Positions 45,049 through 55,663 of a stretch of 64,000 bases of DNA are shown one piece after another (the first letter of the stretch is position 1; the number at the start of each line of letters is the position of its first letter). The translations under genes were made by a program, and so were the position numbers. Source of the DNA: Candidatus Megaera endosymbiont of Mesostigma viride (lineage in GTDB: Bacteria > Pseudomonadota > Alphaproteobacteria > Rickettsiales > Rickettsiaceae); the NCBI GenBank assembly GCA_020410825.1, contig CP084576.1, forward strand, positions 992,001 through 1,056,000, written 5' to 3'. The notes under the pieces are model-generated. The model ran no database searches. It was not told the DNA's origin and worked only from the letters and a program-made list of their open reading frames with translations.

Positions 45049-45417
45049 CTAAAGTTTATTTTCTTTCTTTAGTTTTAGAAGATCATTATAACCGCCTATA
45101 AATTTATTATTAATAAAAATATATGGTACCGTAGTCTGTTTTGTTTTTTCAACAAGTTTTTTTCGAAGATCCAGATCAGAACCAAGGTCAATCGCTTCAT
45201 AAATTATTTTACTCTCTGCAAGTAAATCTTTTGCCATCATGCAATAACTGCACCCTTCTTTTATATAAATAATTACTTGCATATTTTCTCGGTCAAGAAC
45301 TTGCTCTGCCAAATCACGACTTTTACTAATAGTTAGCAGCTTAAACATTATAAAAACCATAAATACAATAGCTAATAGGATAAGAATCTTGTTTTGTAAT
45401 TTGCCACCAATTTTCAT
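45049..45417 (-). CDS. Membrane-anchored glutaredoxin
   Basis: 122 residues. An N-terminal membrane helix (ILILLAIVFMVFIMFKLL) is followed by a glutaredoxin fold: CSYC active site (Cys56, Cys59), TTVPYIFINNKFIGGY with the cis-Pro loop and glutathione-binding GGYNDL. Glutaredoxins are normally cytosolic; this one would be tethered to the inner membrane. Side of the membrane depends on topology: the short basic N-terminus (MKIGGKLQNK) favours in-out, which would put the domain in the periplasm, but that is inference. Single gene. Confidence 0.88.
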   Translation of the reverse strand: MKIGGKLQNKILILLAIVFMVFIMFKLLTISKSRDLAEQVLDRENMQVIIYIKEGCSYCMMAKDLLAESKIIYEAIDLGSDLDLRKKLVEKTKQTTVPYIFINNKFIGGYNDLLKLKKENKL

Positions 45418-45571
45418 GAAATAAACCTTAATCTATTTTAAGTTATAAATGGTTGATATTAAGACCACACAGTGAGAATCTTTAATCAACAAGTTTGATT
45501 ATTATTTTATACCTAAAACTAAACGTAGTAACCTATTAATTAGTATATTTTTTTAGGGTTAATAAATAGCT

Positions 45572-47932
45572 ATGTTATCAAACACATTAGAATTAACTTT
45601 GAGAAAAGCTCTACATCTAGCTTCAAGTTACAAACATGAATATGCTACTTATGAGCATTTATTACTTGCTCTTATGGAAGATGAAGATGTCAAGCTAGTG
45701 TTGATAGAAAAAGATATCAATCCCAGAACAATTAGCAAAAAACTTACTGCTTATTTAAAAAATTACCTTGTTGAATTAGTTAATGAAAACATCAAAGAAT
45801 CAAAACCTACAGCAGGATTTCAAAGGATAGTACAAAGAGCGGTTTTACATAGCCCAACAAATGGACAAAAACCGATTACTGGGGTTAATGTACTTGCTGA
45901 ATTTTTTTTCGAAAATAATTCGTACGCCCTTACGTGCCTAAAACAAGCTCATCTAAAAAGGGGAGACGTGCTCAATTATAATAACAGGGGTAATAATTCT
46001 ACCATTATAACTAATCAATATCCTTCAAAGAAGCAATCATCTAGTGAAAATATAGAGGAAAATGATATTGCCACCGCCTTAAAATCTCCTAAAAATCTGA
46101 ATGAATCTAGCTCTAACGACAATACTATTCTAAGTGCTCCAGAGGTAGAACTTCAAAAATATTCTGTTAACCTAAATGCAAAAGCAAATAAGAATGATAT
46201 TGATTGTTTAATAGGTAGAGAGGCGGAAATACAAAGGACAATAGAAATTCTTTGCAGGCGTAAAAAAAACAATGCTTTACTAGTTGGCGAAGCCGGTGTC
46301 GGTAAAACGGCAATAGCCGAAGGGCTTGCCATTAGAATAGTCAGAGGTGATGTACCGGATATGTTAAGAACGGCTGTGATTTACTCCCTTGATATAGGAA
46401 GTTTAGTGGCTGGGACAAAATTTAGAGGGGATTTTGAAGAACGCATAAGGGGAATGTTAGAATGTTTAAGAAAGTTAAAAAATGCTATTCTTTTTATTGA
46501 TGAGATACATTCAATAATTGGAGCTGGTTCTACCACCAGCGGGGCACTTGATGCTAGTAATTTATTAAAACCAGCCTTAGCGAGTGGTCAATTAAGATGT
46601 ATCGGTGCTACTACGTTTAAGGAATACCGTAATAATTTTGAAAAAGATATGGCACTTGTTAGGCGCTTTCAGAAAGTTATTGTTGAAGAACCTAGCCAAG
46701 AGGTTACATTAAATATTTTGAAAGGTTTAAAAGGCTATTATGAAAAACATCATAAGGTAACTTATACGGAAGCAGCCTTAAAAGCAGCTGTTAATTTATC
46801 AGAAAGATATATAAATCAAAGGCATTTACCAGATAAAGCAATCGATTTGATTGATGAAGCAGGAGCAAGAGCTAAAACCCAAAAAACTAATAACAAAAAA
46901 GCTGTAATTACCGAAAAAGATATAGAAGATTTAGTGTCATCAATTTTAAATATTCCAAATTTAAACTTAACAATTGATGAAGGGGAACAAATTAGGGATT
47001 TAGAAAATAAGTTAAAAAATAGGATTTTTGGTCAAGATGAAGCTATAGAAAGCCTTTGTACTAGTATAAAATTATCTAAAGCTGGTCTTAAGAAGCCTAC
47101 CAGACCTATTGGTTGCTATCTTTTTATCGGCCCGACCGGAGTTGGAAAAACAGAGCTTGCTAAACAACTGTCATTCTTTTGTGATATGAAACTCCTAAAA
47201 TATGATATGTCCGAATTTGTAGAAACTAGTTCTGTTTCTAAACTATTGGGCAGCTCGCCTGGATATATTGGTTTTGAGCAAGGTGGTATGCTTACCGATG
47301 AAGTTGATAAATACCCTTATTCAGTTTTATTATTCGATGAAATAGAAAAAGCTAATCCTGAAGTATATAATTTGCTTCTACAAATTATGGATGAAGGGAT
47401 ATTAACAGATAGTACAGGTAAAAAAGTGAAATTTTCACACTGTATTATCATACTAACGAGTAATATCGCTATACAAAAGACAAAGCCATCTATGGGATTT
47501 AACAGCTCAGTTTTACCAAAAGAAGATCAATTTGATATAAATACTATTAATAGTGAATTTAGCAGTGAGTTAATAAGCCGGTTAGATAAAATTATCTTAT
47601 TTAATCCTATAGACAGTATAGTCAGTAAAATAGTCGGTAAAAACCTTGAAGAACTTACGTCTCAGCTAGCCGATAAGAAAGTCAGATTTTCAGTTAGCAA
47701 CTCTGTTAAACTATATCTTATTAAGAATTATAACGTTGCACAAAGTGGTGCTAGAGTTCTTGATAGGATAATTGATACGGAAATAAAACAACATATAGCC
47801 GACGCAATTCTTTTCGGTAAACTTAAAAATGGCGGATTGGTGGATATAGACTATTCTAAAAAACTTGATAAAATCGTTTTTAAATTTAAAGGAATTAACA
47901 AAAAAAACTACAAGGAACTTGAGCCAAGCTAA
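45572..47932 (+). CDS. clpA: ATP-dependent Clp protease ATP-binding subunit ClpA
   Basis: Two-AAA+ unfoldase for ClpP. Clp N-domain (LRKALHLASSYKHEYATYEH, 10-29), first Walker A GEAGVGKT, Walker B ILFIDEIH, second Walker A GPTGVGKT, Walker B VLLFDEIEKA. Length 786, typical. ClpS is usually encoded just upstream of clpA; no clpS-like frame is found in the 154 bases before this start. The start ATG at 45572 is preceded by a weak TAGGGTT. Confidence 0.97.
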   Translation: MLSNTLELTLRKALHLASSYKHEYATYEHLLLALMEDEDVKLVLIEKDINPRTISKKLTAYLKNYLVELVNENIKESKPTAGFQRIVQRAVLHSPTNGQKPITGVNVLAEFFFENNSYALTCLKQAHLKRGDVLNYNNRGNNSTIITNQYPSKKQSSSENIEENDIATALKSPKNLNESSSNDNTILSAPEVELQKYSVNLNAKANKNDIDCLIGREAEIQRTIEILCRRKKNNALLVGEAGVGKTAIAEGLAIRIVRGDVPDMLRTAVIYSLDIGSLVAGTKFRGDFEERIRGMLECLRKLKNAILFIDEIHSIIGAGSTTSGALDASNLLKPALASGQLRCIGATTFKEYRNNFEKDMALVRRFQKVIVEEPSQEVTLNILKGLKGYYEKHHKVTYTEAALKAAVNLSERYINQRHLPDKAIDLIDEAGARAKTQKTNNKKAVITEKDIEDLVSSILNIPNLNLTIDEGEQIRDLENKLKNRIFGQDEAIESLCTSIKLSKAGLKKPTRPIGCYLFIGPTGVGKTELAKQLSFFCDMKLLKYDMSEFVETSSVSKLLGSSPGYIGFEQGGMLTDEVDKYPYSVLLFDEIEKANPEVYNLLLQIMDEGILTDSTGKKVKFSHCIIILTSNIAIQKTKPSMGFNSSVLPKEDQFDINTINSEFSSELISRLDKIILFNPIDSIVSKIVGKNLEELTSQLADKKVRFSVSNSVKLYLIKNYNVAQSGARVLDRIIDTEIKQHIADAILFGKLKNGGLVDIDYSKKLDKIVFKFKGINKKNYKELEPS

Positions 47933-48109
47933 GTTTTGTATTTATGGTAATTGAATTTAAATTAGCTAATAGAGTGTATTTTACCCTAATTACAACACTA
48001 CGGATAAATTTTAAATATTTAATAATTAAATTGTTAAAATTAAATATTTAACTTAACCCTGTCGATACTAAAATATCACATTTATTTTATTTTCTTAATG
48101 GAGAACTTT

Positions 48110-48614
48110 ATGCCTATTTCAGATCCAAAATCTACTCCAAACGCTTTAACGCCACAAGAAATGGAAGTCTACGTTAAACAAGTATTAGTCCCAATAATAG
48201 ATGATTTTACTAAAAATCATAAAGGAAAGCAATTTACCGCAGACGATGTGGAAGCTTTATGATAAGTTAAATAAAACCCTTTCTAAAGATCCTAGAATCG
48301 TGGATAACTGGAATCGCCTCGATCAAGACCCAGTTCGTAAAGATATGGCTAAACAAATGGCGGCAGAACTAAATACTGAAAGTAAGTTAAGCAAAAGTGA
48401 GAAGTTAATAAAAGGATTCGGAGAATTCTGTAAAAAAATTGGCCTTGGGAAGATTGGCGATGCTTGTTTAAAATATACTCAAGAGGTTACTCTTAAAAAA
48501 TCTGCGCAAGAAATTGCTAGCGGAGTAGCTAGCACAAAAATGAGTGTTAGTGTCGGCGATAGTGAAAGCGCAAAAATAGCTAAACCAATTCAAAAAGGGG
48601 TTATAGGACGTTAG
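48110..48614 (+). pseudogene. Frameshifted hypothetical gene
   Basis: ATG 48110 has a GGAG six bases ahead and gives a frame MPISDPKSTPNALTPQEMEV on to a TGA at 48260-48262. The following bases continue the same protein in the +1 frame (DKLNKTLSKDPRIVDNWNRL ...) to a stop at 48612-48614. A two-base deletion in GAAGCTTTATGATAAG (an original TTATATGAT reading EALYDKLNK) explains it; a +1 shift at TTA-TGA would also join the frames. Total about 166 residues, hydrophilic, no domain recognised. A later start in the second frame (48201) has no ribosome site. A functional programmed frameshift cannot be excluded but there is no supporting signal. Confidence 0.7.
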
Positions 48615-48673
48615 CTATATATAATTAGAATTTGGCCTAAGAAAAAGCCCAGAATAGTATTATGGTTGTAATG

Positions 48674-49258
48674 TTAATTTTTAGAGGAGATTCCTTGCCA
48701 TCTTTTAATAAGATTTGTTTGTATATCAAATAAATCTAGGGTTCGTGCTACTGAATGATTAATTATTTCATCTAAGGTAGTAGGATTGTGGTAAAATGCT
48801 GGAACAGGAGGGCATATAGCAACACCTATTCTAGCAAGTTTAAGCATATTTTCCAAATGAATCGCACTTAGAGGAGTTTCTCTAACCATTAAAGCTAATT
48901 TTTTTTGCTCCTTGATAATGACAGCAGCTGACCGCGTAATAAGATCATTTTCCATGCCTGAGGCTATTGCTGATAATGTTTTCATGCTACAGGGGGCTAC
49001 AATCATTCCATTTACTTTAAATGACCCACTGGAAATTGTAGCCCCTATATCACCCGGAGGATAAACATAGTCGGCAAGCTTTTTGATATCATTTATTGAA
49101 AAGGATGTTTCAGTTGCAATGGTTAAATTTGCTGATTTTGAAATAATTAAATGTGTTTCTATGGCGCATTTCTTTAATATTTCAAGTAATCTTATACCAT
49201 AAATTGCGCCCGAAGCACCAGTGATAGAAACAATAATTTTTTTAATTTCTGTGGGCAT
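48674..49258 (-). CDS. ubiX: Flavin prenyltransferase UbiX
   Basis: Prenylates FMN to make the cofactor for UbiD decarboxylase in ubiquinone synthesis. [17 protein letters not shown] at the N-terminus binds [18 protein letters not shown] and [16 protein letters not shown] are family motifs. 194 residues. Next to valS. UbiD is not in the window, ubiA is. Confidence 0.95.
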   Translation of the reverse strand: MPTEIKKIIVSITGASGAIYGIRLLEILKKCAIETHLIISKSANLTIATETSFSINDIKKLADYVYPPGDIGATISSGSFKVNGMIVAPCSMKTLSAIASGMENDLITRSAAVIIKEQKKLALMVRETPLSAIHLENMLKLARIGVAICPPVPAFYHNPTTLDEIINHSVARTLDLFDIQTNLIKRWQGISSKN

Positions 49259-49361
49259 ATTAAAATTAAGGTTTACTTAGTTAAATAGCTCCTTATTCTA
49301 ATATACTAATAATAAACTGGCAACAACTAGAGCTTAAAATGATAGATCAACAATTGTTCTT

Positions 49362-51881
49362 CTAGTATACAACATTAATTTGTAAGTTCTTACCTTGTAA
49401 GTTCTGGTTCTGTGAGGTTAGTTGCTCTACATATAAAATCTCTTTCGCAGAGGTTACGTTTTTTAAATCCGATATCAAATTATCTGGTAACTTGATTCCT
49501 TCAATTTCTATATAACTTATCGGTGATTTAATTGACAAATTATCTTGAGCTTTAATCTTTCTAACTAATTCAAGAATCTCAAGCAAATCTTCTGACTTAG
49601 TTTCATCTATATCGGTAAATTTAGCTTCTCTAATATTAGGCCATGAACCTCTCATATGAATACTTTCTGAAATATCTTTAGCATAAAGTATATGAAATAA
49701 TTCTTCAGTAATATGTGGAACAATAGGAGCAAATAATTGTAGTAAGGTTTTTAGAGTATGGTATAAGGTTAAATGTGTGCTTAACGCTCCTTCATCATCT
49801 TCCCCGTTTTCGTTATAAGCTCTAGTTTTTGTAATTTCTAAATAATTATCGCAAAACAGCGCCCAGAAAAATTTTTCAGTTTTATCTATTGCAGTTGCAT
49901 ATTCATAATTTGTTAATTCCTGGTCAGCATAATCTACTAAATCTACTACTTGATTCACTAAATATTTATCAAAATCTCTAGTAATTTTATGCTTTACCCC
50001 ACAAAGAGAAAGCGCTTTATCACTATCAGATATTTTGTCAAAATGAGTGCTCGCAAATTTAGCTGCATTCCAAAGCTTGTTTACCAATCTCTTGCCGTTA
50101 TTAATAACATCCTCAGAATAAGCAGTATCTGTTCCTAATTTTGAACTAGCACACCAATATCTTATAACATCGGAACCATGTGCTTCTAACAATATTTCCG
50201 GAATTAAAACATTGCCTTTGGATTTAGACATTTTACTTTTGTCTTGCGCCAGACACCAACCACTAACCATTATATCCTTCCAAGGTAGAGTATTTTCATG
50301 TAAGTAAGCTTTAAGCATAGTATAAAATGCCCAAGTCCTTAATATTTCATGTGCTTGAGGACGTAAATCTGCAGGGAATAATTTTTTATACCGGTTCTCA
50401 TCTACCATGTGATTATTTGAGACACCATGGGAGTTTAATTGAGGTGAAACAGAACTTGTAGCCCATGTATCCATAACATCATAGTCTGGTATTACTTCCT
50501 CTTTATTATATCCTTCTGGTAAGTCAACAAGTGGATCAACAGGCAATTGATGATTTTTTGCAAATATTGGTTTTCCTTCTTCTCCGGCACGCTTGGAATA
50601 CCAAACTGGAAAAGGTACGCCGAAATACCGCTGGCGTGAGATACACCAATCCATTCCTATTCCCTCTATCCATCTATCAAGCTTGATTTTCATAAATTTC
50701 GGATACCAATTTAACTCGTCAGACTTTTTTAACAGAGCTTCCTTGTGAATAATAGTTTTTATAAACCATTGAGGGGTAGTAAGAATTTCAAGAGGAGCAC
50801 CAGACCTTTCAGCACATTTTACTGTTTGGAGTTTTTGTACCTGGTTTACAAGTAGGCCTTCTTTCTTTAACAGTTCAATGATTTTACTGCGTGCTGCGGT
50901 AACTGTAAGACCAGTAAGTTGAGCAGCGAATTGCTCAGCCTTTATCTTGTTAGCACAGCTATTGTCAAATTGTATGTTTTCTATTCTTCCTTGTTTACTT
51001 ATAATAATATTAGTTGGTAGTTTATGCTTTCTCCACCACGCAATATCTGTTTGATCGCCAAATGTACAGCACATCACTAGACCAGTACCTTTTTCAGGGT
51101 CAACCATATCGTCAGCAAGTAAGGGAACTTTAACGTTAAATAAGGGGGTGAAAGCAAATTGACCTTCTAAGTAATTGTACCTTTTGTCTTCAGGGTGAAA
51201 AAAAACAGAGACACAAGCCGGTAGTAATTCCGGCCTGGTAGTAGCAATTGTTATTTTATCACCATTTTCCAAAGAAAATAAAATATCGTTCATGAAAGTG
51301 ACTTTCTCACGATCTTCGATTTCAGCCTGGGCAAGGGCTGTCTGATCAACAGAATCCCATAACATTGGCTGAGAATCACGATAAATCTGTCCTTTTTCTA
51401 TTAGATCTAAAAAAGACATTTGGGAGATTTTACATGAAAGTGGGTTAATAGTTTGATATTCTAGATTCCAATCTACTGATAAAGCTATCCTATTAAACAA
51501 AGCTCTAAATTTTGTTTCTTCTTTGGCTATAACCTCATTACAAATATTAATAAACTCTTTTCTGCTTACAGAATTTGCCCGAATGTTTTTTTCTTTTTCA
51601 ACTAACCTCTCTGTCGGCAAACCATTATCATCAAAACCCATTGGATAAAATACATTCTTCCCTTTCATTCTTCTGTGTCTTACAATAAAATCTGTATGTG
51701 TGTAGCTATATACGTGGCCAATATGAAGCTGGCCGGAAACTCCTGGAGGTGGAGTATCAACTATAAAACTGTTTTCTCTTGCTTCCGACTTGGACCAGTG
51801 GTATATAGCGTTTTCTTGCCAAAAAATTTGCCATTTCTTTTCACTTTCGTCGAACTTGTATTTTTTGGGGAATGACATCAT
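49362..51881 (-). CDS. valS: Valyl-tRNA synthetase (archaeal-type)
   Basis: Charges tRNA-Val. HIGH motif in [20 protein letters not shown] and KMSKS in [11 protein letters not shown]. The DDNGLPTE segment and the [12 protein letters not shown] reading are the archaeal/eukaryote-like form rather than the standard bacterial DHAGIATQ form. Rickettsial ValRS has been reported as archaeal type, which fits. Editing domain present (about residues 200-350, [14 protein letters not shown]). About 840 residues. ATGs at 51881 and 51878 are both possible; no clear ribosome site. Confidence 0.95.
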   Translation of the reverse strand: MMSFPKKYKFDESEKKWQIFWQENAIYHWSKSEARENSFIVDTPPPGVSGQLHIGHVYSYTHTDFIVRHRRMKGKNVFYPMGFDDNGLPTERLVEKEKNIRANSVSRKEFINICNEVIAKEETKFRALFNRIALSVDWNLEYQTINPLSCKISQMSFLDLIEKGQIYRDSQPMLWDSVDQTALAQAEIEDREKVTFMNDILFSLENGDKITIATTRPELLPACVSVFFHPEDKRYNYLEGQFAFTPLFNVKVPLLADDMVDPEKGTGLVMCCTFGDQTDIAWWRKHKLPTNIIISKQGRIENIQFDNSCANKIKAEQFAAQLTGLTVTAARSKIIELLKKEGLLVNQVQKLQTVKCAERSGAPLEILTTPQWFIKTIIHKEALLKKSDELNWYPKFMKIKLDRWIEGIGMDWCISRQRYFGVPFPVWYSKRAGEEGKPIFAKNHQLPVDPLVDLPEGYNKEEVIPDYDVMDTWATSSVSPQLNSHGVSNNHMVDENRYKKLFPADLRPQAHEILRTWAFYTMLKAYLHENTLPWKDIMVSGWCLAQDKSKMSKSKGNVLIPEILLEAHGSDVIRYWCASSKLGTDTAYSEDVINNGKRLVNKLWNAAKFASTHFDKISDSDKALSLCGVKHKITRDFDKYLVNQVVDLVDYADQELTNYEYATAIDKTEKFFWALFCDNYLEITKTRAYNENGEDDEGALSTHLTLYHTLKTLLQLFAPIVPHITEELFHILYAKDISESIHMRGSWPNIREAKFTDIDETKSEDLLEILELVRKIKAQDNLSIKSPISYIEIEGIKLPDNLISDLKNVTSAKEILYVEQLTSQNQNLQGKNLQINVVY

Positions 51882-51938
51882 AATCAATTTGTAAGTTAGT
51901 TTAATTTTAGAATAGAAATATATTATAAATAACCAAAA

Positions 51939-52796
51939 ATGCCAAAGATTTTTTCTACGATAGTAGAGTTACTCCGCCTTGATAAGCCCGTAGGTTATTT
52001 ACTGGTTTTTTTCCCTGCGTTATTTGGACTGTTCTTAGCTTATGAAGAACCTGTTGATTTATACTATATGCCAGTACTTTTTATTGGAAGCGTTCTTGCA
52101 AGAAGCTCCGGTTGTGTGATAAATGATTTTTTTGATAGAGATTTTGACAGACAAGTATTACGCACAAAAAATAGGCCATTAGCAAATAATACAATATCTA
52201 CAGAACTAGCCCTAATCATTTTAGGTTTATTGCTTCTTTTAACTATGTGGACACTTTTATACTTTACGATTATCCCTATAATTATCGGGATAATCGCATT
52301 TTGTATGATTGTTATATATCCGCTAATGAAGCGTTTTACTTATTTTCCCCAGGTTTTTTTAGGGCTAACGTTTAATCTTGGTTGCTTAATCAGCTATGCA
52401 GAAATTAAAGACGATATTTCTTTAGGAGCGTTGTTAATGTATACTGCTTGTGGGTTCTGGACATTTGGTTACGATAGTATTTATGCGTTCATGGATATCA
52501 AAGATGATAAGGCTGTAGGAATCAAATCTTCAGCTATTTTTTTAGAGGGCAAATATTATAAGTTATTCATATTTTGCGCTTACATTATATTTATTTCTCT
52601 TTATATAGTAGCAAATTTATCATCTAATAATTACTTAGGGGTAATAGGAGGAGTAGTAGCTTTTCCTATACTGTTGTGGCAAGTAAAAAGCCTAGATATT
52701 ACCGATCCCGATAGTTGTTTAATAAGGTTTAAATCTAATATATATGTGGGATTTGTTATGGCTTTTTGGATGTTGCTCGGATGCTTACTCAATTAG
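51939..52796 (+). CDS. ubiA: 4-hydroxybenzoate polyprenyltransferase
   Basis: Attaches the isoprenoid tail to 4-hydroxybenzoate. UbiA membrane prenyltransferase with the first Asp-rich motif [10 protein letters not shown] (62-71) and the second in [13 protein letters not shown]. About eight membrane helices; 285 residues. Divergent from valS with a short (57-base) gap. Confidence 0.95.
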   Translation: MPKIFSTIVELLRLDKPVGYLLVFFPALFGLFLAYEEPVDLYYMPVLFIGSVLARSSGCVINDFFDRDFDRQVLRTKNRPLANNTISTELALIILGLLLLLTMWTLLYFTIIPIIIGIIAFCMIVIYPLMKRFTYFPQVFLGLTFNLGCLISYAEIKDDISLGALLMYTACGFWTFGYDSIYAFMDIKDDKAVGIKSSAIFLEGKYYKLFIFCAYIIFISLYIVANLSSNNYLGVIGGVVAFPILLWQVKSLDITDPDSCLIRFKSNIYVGFVMAFWMLLGCLLN

Positions 52797-52821
52797 AGCG
52801 ATAGATATTATGGATATGAGC

Positions 52822-52850
52822 TTGAAAAAAGTATATATTAAACCTATATT
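52822..52850 (+). promoter_or_regulatory. Candidate promoter of the Bax-inhibitor-1 gene
   Basis: TTGAAA (52822-52827) and TATATT (52845-52850), 17-base spacer, 42 bases ahead of the gene. Composition is AT-rich, so chance match is possible. Confidence 0.4.
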
Positions 52851-52891
52851 ATAACATTAAGTACTTAAAATTAGTAATTTAGAGGTAGACT

Positions 52892-53623
52892 ATGATTGAT
52901 TACACAAAATCCTTTGTTAAAGATAAAGGCAGCTTTGATGAAGGGCTAAGAAATTACATGCTCAAGATATATAACTTTATGGCAATAGGCCTTCTTGTTA
53001 CTGGAGTGTTCGCTTTTTCAACCCTAAATTTCCCTCCGCTTGCCAGTTTGATGTTTAATATTGGCCCAAATGGTGAATTTATGGGAACGTCTGGTTTGGG
53101 AATGCTTATATCTTTTGCTCCTTTGGGAATTGCTATATATTTCTTTATGGGACTTGGTAGAATGTCAGTAAATACTGCACAGACTTTGTTCTGGGTTTAT
53201 GCAGCGGTTATGGGGATGTCATTATCTTATTTAGGCCTTGTATATACTGGACAGTCGCTGGCTCGGACATTTTTTATATGTGCATCTGTATTTGGTGCTA
53301 TGAGCCTTTATGGTTACAGTACAAAAAGTGATTTAACGTCAATGGGTTCTTTTCTTATAATGGGATTGATCGGTTTAATAGTTGTTTCTCTTGTAAATAT
53401 TTTCTTGCGGAGTCCTGCTATTGATTTTGCGACTTCTTTTATTGGTATAGCTATATTTATGGGACTGACGGCTTGGGATACTCAGAAATTGAAAACCATT
53501 TATTATAGCTCAGGTGGTGGAGAAATGGGGCAAAAAATGGCAGTCATGGGTGCTTTCACATTATATTTAGATTTTATTAACTTGTTTCTGTATATGTTAA
53601 GGTTTTTTGGTGATAGAAAATAG
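52892..53623 (+). CDS. Bax inhibitor-1 (TMBIM/YccA) family membrane protein
   Basis: 243 residues with seven predicted membrane helices. YMLKIYNFMAIGLLVTGVFA at the N-terminus, DLTSMGSFLIMGLIGLIV and TAWDTQKLKTIYY, with ALTLYLDFINLFLYMLRF-like end (GAFTLYLDFINLFLYMLRFF), are typical. YccA relatives regulate FtsH; the family can also leak Ca2+/protons. AGAGG ribosome site 8 bases ahead. The CinA-like gene starts 29 bases on. Confidence 0.94.
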   Translation: MIDYTKSFVKDKGSFDEGLRNYMLKIYNFMAIGLLVTGVFAFSTLNFPPLASLMFNIGPNGEFMGTSGLGMLISFAPLGIAIYFFMGLGRMSVNTAQTLFWVYAAVMGMSLSYLGLVYTGQSLARTFFICASVFGAMSLYGYSTKSDLTSMGSFLIMGLIGLIVVSLVNIFLRSPAIDFATSFIGIAIFMGLTAWDTQKLKTIYYSSGGGEMGQKMAVMGAFTLYLDFINLFLYMLRFFGDRK

Positions 53624-53652
53624 ATATAAAAATATAACTTAATTTACCTTAT

Positions 53653-54375
53653 ATGAAAAACCCAAGTGCGGCCGTATTAATAATAGGTAATGAGATACTA
53701 TCAGGCCGCACTTTAGACATCAATACTCAAACTATAGCAAGAACCCTTGAAAAAATCGGGGTAACTATAAAAGAAGCTAGAACTGTTCCAGACGAAAAAC
53801 AAGCTATTATAGAATCTGTGTTGGCGTTGAGCCAAAAATATAATTATGTTTTTACTACTGGCGGGATCGGCCCAACTCATGACGATATTACCAGTCTTGC
53901 CATATCTGAAGCTTTTAGTGTACCTTACGTTCGTAGCGAAACTATTTATAACCTTTTAGAACAATTTTACCAAAGCCGGGGAGAGAAAATGAATAAGGCC
54001 AGAGAAAAAATGGCTTTTATTCCAGAAGGAAGTACTTTCATAAAAAATGAGGTAAGTAAAGTACCTGGTTTTGCTATTAACAATGTTTATTGTTTAGCAG
54101 GCGTACCCGATATTATGGAATCTATGCTAAATTCTATCATCCCCTTTCTGGAACATGGCAAGGTTGTACGTAGTACATCGCATACTGTGATGATTGGAGA
54201 AAGCAAAATAGCAGAACGCTTTGAGGCTTTGCAAAATAAATATCCTTCTGTTGATATGGGAAGCTACCCATTTACAAGGGAAGGTATACATGGAACTTCT
54301 TTAGTGCTTAGATCAAGCGATTACGTTAATCTAGAAGCGGCCTTTCTGGATTTAAAAAACCTGATTAAGGAATAA
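53653..54375 (+). CDS. CinA-related (molybdopterin-binding domain) protein
   Basis: 240 residues covering the COG1058 CinA N-terminal domain: IGNEILSGRTLDINTQTIAR and TTGGIGPTHDDITSLAISEA. In other bacteria this domain hydrolyses ADP-ribose or NMN-related compounds or assists competence proteins. The C-terminal pyridine-nucleotide amidase domain (PncC) is absent. Probable operon with the Bax-inhibitor-1 gene. Confidence 0.9.
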   Translation: MKNPSAAVLIIGNEILSGRTLDINTQTIARTLEKIGVTIKEARTVPDEKQAIIESVLALSQKYNYVFTTGGIGPTHDDITSLAISEAFSVPYVRSETIYNLLEQFYQSRGEKMNKAREKMAFIPEGSTFIKNEVSKVPGFAINNVYCLAGVPDIMESMLNSIIPFLEHGKVVRSTSHTVMIGESKIAERFEALQNKYPSVDMGSYPFTREGIHGTSLVLRSSDYVNLEAAFLDLKNLIKE

Positions 54376-54766
54376 TCCGATAGGATTAGCGACATCTTCC
54401 AAAAAAAGTAATTATAGTGGATATATCCCGTAATGTTACGGTGAATCGAGAGGATTTGTATTTACTTTTGGCTATGAGAACAGATATTAACACAAAATTT
54501 CTATTAAAATAGTGTGTAATTTGAAATTCGTGAAAGGCCACATTACCTCTACACCTATTAAATTTAGAAAGTTAGTTTCTACCACAGAATATGCCATACA
54601 TCTACTGCAGAAAGAGCAAAGCAAAAAAGAATCTACCTCGAAGATCTGGAGATAACAACTAACCACATCTGAATTAAAATTACGTATCGAAAAAACAGAA
54701 AACCTAGCGGCTCTAAAGTCCCTTTGTAATTGGTATTGATTCAAGATAAAACAATACTAAATAAAT
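54376..54766. other. 391-base gene-poor region, possible decayed frame
   Basis: No intact gene. On the plus strand, about 54565-54730, one frame reads RKLVSTTEYAIHLLQKEQ and, after a stop, ELKLRIEKTENLAALKSLCN, which looks protein-like but has an internal stop, no start, and no recognised family. It may be a decayed gene. The minus-strand 85-residue frame here has Cys/Phe-rich composition and is taken as a chance frame. Confidence 0.35.
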
Positions 54767-55432
54767 CTAGGTTTCTCTGGCAAGAATAGCTTGAAGAAAC
54801 TGGGCCTCTTTATTTTCTCTTATCGATTTTTGGTGATATTTTGTTATTATATAGCCTGCATGCGGGAGCAAAAAATCGGTGTTTTGGATAATTAATTCTT
54901 TATCTTCCAAGAATATTTTTTTTACATTTTCAAAATAATCTTCTATATCAGAAGCAAAGGCTATAAAACCGCCAGTTTTCAATTTCGACTTTAAAAATTC
55001 TACGCGCTCTTTATTCATGAGGCGTTTTTTCATATACCTTCTTTTATGCCAGGGATCTGGGAACAAAACATAAATTCCTTCCAAGGAACGGTTCGGAATA
55101 TCTTTTAATATCATATCTAGATCATTAGGCCAGATCAAGAAATTGTCGTTTTGACTTTTAGCAACCAGTTTCAAAAAACTAGCTATACCATTTAAGTAAA
55201 CCTCAACTCCAATATATAAATTTTCAGGGTTTATAACAATTTGATTAAATAGGTGTTCTCCCATACCAAAACCAATTTCTAAATATTTTTTTTGCTGACT
55301 TTTAAAAGTCAGTAATTCGTTGGAAAACAGGTATGTGGGTAAAACATTTGCAAGAAGCTCTTTACTTTGATCCGATAGTCTTTTACCTATTCTTCTAGCA
55401 AAAGTTCTGTTTAGCTTATTAAATTCCGGCAT
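54767..55432 (-). CDS. trmB: tRNA (guanine-N7)-methyltransferase TrmB
   Basis: SAM-dependent m7G46 methyltransferase. Motifs LEIGFGMGEHLF (SAM site) and VLFPDPWHKRRYMKKRL with the Asp-Pro-Trp-His core. 221 residues. A single gene 120 bases from tRNA-Ala, in convergent arrangement with cinA-like. Confidence 0.96.
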   Translation of the reverse strand: MPEFNKLNRTFARRIGKRLSDQSKELLANVLPTYLFSNELLTFKSQQKKYLEIGFGMGEHLFNQIVINPENLYIGVEVYLNGIASFLKLVAKSQNDNFLIWPNDLDMILKDIPNRSLEGIYVLFPDPWHKRRYMKKRLMNKERVEFLKSKLKTGGFIAFASDIEDYFENVKKIFLEDKELIIQNTDFLLPHAGYIITKYHQKSIRENKEAQFLQAILARET

Positions 55433-55552
55433 TACTTTATTTTTTATCGCTTCTTAAGGTTTTTAATGTTCACTATATATTTACTATTTCGACAACTTCA
55501 ATAACTCTATTGCAAATAAAGCATATTTATTTATAATGGGTTACTAAATGAT

Positions 55553-55628
55553 GGGGTCATAGCTCAGTTGGTAGAGCGTTTGAATGGCATTCAAAAGGTG
55601 AGGGGTTCGATTCCCCTTGACTCCACCA
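55553..55628 (+). tRNA. tRNA-Ala(GGC)
   Basis: Acceptor GGGGTCA pairs with TGACTCC (one G-T), discriminator A and encoded CCA (55626-55628). Anticodon loop ATGGCAT gives GGC. D- and T-arms canonical (AGCTCAGTTGGTAGAGC, GGGGTTCGATTCCCC). Confidence 0.97.
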
Positions 55629-55663
55629 TGTTTGTTTAGGTTTGACAAAAATCATTATCTAGA

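Noticed and set aside
47933-48109. clpS or other small gene near clpA
   Set aside because: No frame with ClpS features (such as the conserved HNDDYT-type segment) was found on either side of clpA.
54487-54744. 85-residue minus-strand frame
   Set aside because: Cys/Phe-rich composition, no start signal and no recognised family; looks like a chance frame.
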